Below are positions 62,621 through 64,000 of a stretch of DNA of 64,000 nt, one piece after another (within the stretch, counting starts at the first letter, position 1; every line of letters begins with the position of its first letter). Under the pieces are notes generated by a model, which was given only the letters and a program-made list of their open reading frames with translations, ran no database searches and was not told the DNA's origin. The stretch is from Leclercia adecarboxylata (lineage in GTDB: Bacteria; Pseudomonadota; Gammaproteobacteria; Enterobacterales; Enterobacteriaceae): positions 4,526,001 to 4,590,000 of the forward strand of contig NZ_CP040889.1 in NCBI RefSeq assembly GCF_006171285.1, read 5' to 3'. Made by a program: the position numbers and the translations under genes.

Positions 62621-64000
62621 ATGAAAACAAGCAATAAAAGCGCAGCCGATCATCATGCTGCGAAACGTCGCTGGTTGAATGCCCACGAAGAGGGCTATCA
62701 CAAGGCGATGGGCAACCGTCAGGTGCAGATGATCGCGATCGGCGGCGCTATCGGTACCGGGCTGTTTTTAGGCGCAGGCGCACGTCTGCAGATGGCGGGC
62801 CCGGCCCTCGCGCTGGTCTATCTGGTGTGCGGGATCTTCTCCTTCTTTATTCTCCGTGCCCTTGGCGAACTGGTGTTACACCGTCCGTCCAGCGGCAGCT
62901 TCGTCTCCTACGCCCGTGAGTTCCTCGGTGAAAAGGCTGCCTACGTGGCGGGCTGGATGTACTTTGTGAACTGGGCGATGACAGGGATCGTCGACATCAC
63001 CGCCGTGGCGCTGTACATGCACTACTGGGGCGCGTTTGGCGATGTGCCGCAGTGGGTGTTTGCCCTTGGCGCGCTGGCTATTGTCGGTACCATGAACATG
63101 ATCGGCGTGAAGTGGTTCGCCGAGATGGAGTTCTGGTTTGCGCTGGTAAAAGTGCTGGCGATCGTTATCTTCCTGGTAGTGGGTACCGTGTTCCTCGGCA
63201 CCGGCAAACCGCTGGACGGCAACATGACCGGCTTCCATCTGATCACCGATAACGGCGGTTTCTTCCCGCACGGCCTGCTGCCCGCGCTGGTGCTGATCCA
63301 GGGCGTGGTCTTCGCCTTTGCCTCCATTGAACTGGTGGGTACGGCGGCGGGCGAATGTAAAGATCCCGAGAACATGGTGCCGAAAGCGATCAACAGCGTG
63401 ATCTGGCGTATCGGCCTGTTCTACGTCGGCTCCGTGGTGCTGCTGGTGCTGCTTCTGCCGTGGAACGCCTATCAGGCGGGCCAGAGCCCGTTCGTGACCT
63501 TCTTCTCGAAGCTCGGCGTGCCGTACGTGGGCAGCATCATGAACATCGTGGTCCTGACGGCGGCGCTCTCCAGCCTGAACTCCGGTCTGTATTCAACAGG
63601 CCGTATTCTGCGCTCCATGTCGATGGGCGGCTCTGCGCCGAAGTTTATGTCGAAGATGAGCAAGCAGCAGGTGCCTTACGCGGGCATTCTGGCGACGCTG
63701 GTGGTCTACGTCTTTGGCGTGTTCCTGAACTATCTGGTGCCGTCGCAGGTGTTTGAGATCGTCCTCAACGTCGCGGCGCTGGGTATTATCGCCTCCTGGG
63801 CCTTTATCGTGGTGTGCCAGATGCGTCTGCGCAAAGCGATCAAAGAAGGCACTGCGGCTGACGTCAGCTTCAAAATGCCGGGTGCACCGGTTACCTCCTG
63901 GCTGACGCTACTGTTCCTCTTCAGCGTGCTGGTGCTGATGGCGTTCGATTATCCAAACGGAACTTACACCATCGCCACTATTCCACTGCTGGCGGTTCTG
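62621..64000 (+). CDS. ansP: L-asparagine permease AnsP, 5' part
   Basis: The first 460 codons of an amino acid-polyamine-organocation permease, cut by the right edge (E. coli AnsP has 499 residues). The opening [20 protein letters not shown], the first segment [20 protein letters not shown] and [20 protein letters not shown] match AnsP almost residue for residue. It takes up L-asparagine by proton symport. RBS AGGTAA lies 7 bp before the ATG at 62621. Confidence 0.95.
   Translation, partial: MKTSNKSAADHHAAKRRWLNAHEEGYHKAMGNRQVQMIAIGGAIGTGLFLGAGARLQMAGPALALVYLVCGIFSFFILRALGELVLHRPSSGSFVSYAREFLGEKAAYVAGWMYFVNWAMTGIVDITAVALYMHYWGAFGDVPQWVFALGALAIVGTMNMIGVKWFAEMEFWFALVKVLAIVIFLVVGTVFLGTGKPLDGNMTGFHLITDNGGFFPHGLLPALVLIQGVVFAFASIELVGTAAGECKDPENMVPKAINSVIWRIGLFYVGSVVLLVLLLPWNAYQAGQSPFVTFFSKLGVPYVGSIMNIVVLTAALSSLNSGLYSTGRILRSMSMGGSAPKFMSKMSKQQVPYAGILATLVVYVFGVFLNYLVPSQVFEIVLNVAALGIIASWAFIVVCQMRLRKAIKEGTAADVSFKMPGAPVTSWLTLLFLFSVLVLMAFDYPNGTYTIATIPLLAVL

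Noticed and set aside
62621..64000. Minus-strand frames at 62876-63393 opposite ansP
   Set aside because: They lie fully inside the conserved permease gene and encode compositionally biased sequence.

Overview
The window is a chromosomal segment of a high-GC member of the Enterobacteriaceae, most like the Enterobacter / Lelliottia / Leclercia / Klebsiella group. Evidence is near-identical recognisable proteins in an order that follows the E. coli 32-33 min region (fdnG, yddG, narUZYWV, nhoA, yddH, pptA, yncG, ansP), abundant REP/BIME palindromes and a boxC-like repeat. No tRNA, rRNA, CRISPR array, insertion sequence or integrase gene was seen. Both ends cut a gene (fdnG on the left, ansP on the right).

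Layout. 1-2.2 kb: fdnG with its in-frame UGA selenocysteine codon, diverging from the aromatic amino acid exporter yddG. 2.2-9.8 kb: a LysR regulator divergent from a seven-gene operon (LIV-type ABC transporter, thiazoline-carboxylate hydrolase-like protein, M20 amidohydrolase) that looks like an uptake and breakdown route ending in cysteine. 9.8-12.5 kb: a solitary antitoxin-like HTH gene with a striking 34-bp operator, then the divergent biocide efflux pair smvA/smvR. 12.6-20.8 kb: the second nitrate reductase locus narU-narZYWV. 20.9-27.3 kb: a BIME-bracketed small membrane protein, a mazEF-type toxin-antitoxin pair, nhoA, an Fe(III)-type ABC importer and yddH.

27.3-38.1 kb: a paralogous elongation factor G with a trypsin-like lipoprotein behind it, a beta-lactamase-fold hydrolase / LysR / quinone-oxidoreductase group, a 50-bp periodic REP array, and a tartrate-type catabolic operon (transporter, dehydrogenase, glycerate kinase) with a divergent LysR gene. 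38.1-46.3 kb: an orphan type VI secretion island (VgrG, Tle3-type lipase, two tandem immunity genes, PAAR, DUF2875/Tla3-like adaptor) bracketed by two nearly identical 77-bp BIMEs. 46.3-54.7 kb: pptA, yncG, and an eight-gene operon with the gene content of the B. subtilis ytmI (tcy/sna/cmo) operon for salvage of S-substituted cysteines; its acetyltransferase gene is frameshifted. 54.8-64 kb: a P-loop kinase-like protein, an Aer-like energy-taxis receptor, a Fic protein convergent with a small antitoxin-like gene, a MASE1 membrane protein followed by a DUF308/cysteine-peptidase-like protein, a cupin, a LysR regulator and ansP.

Themes: conserved backbone genes are separated by self-contained accessory modules, often delimited by REP elements; and two unrelated operons point to recovery of cysteine from modified cysteine compounds.
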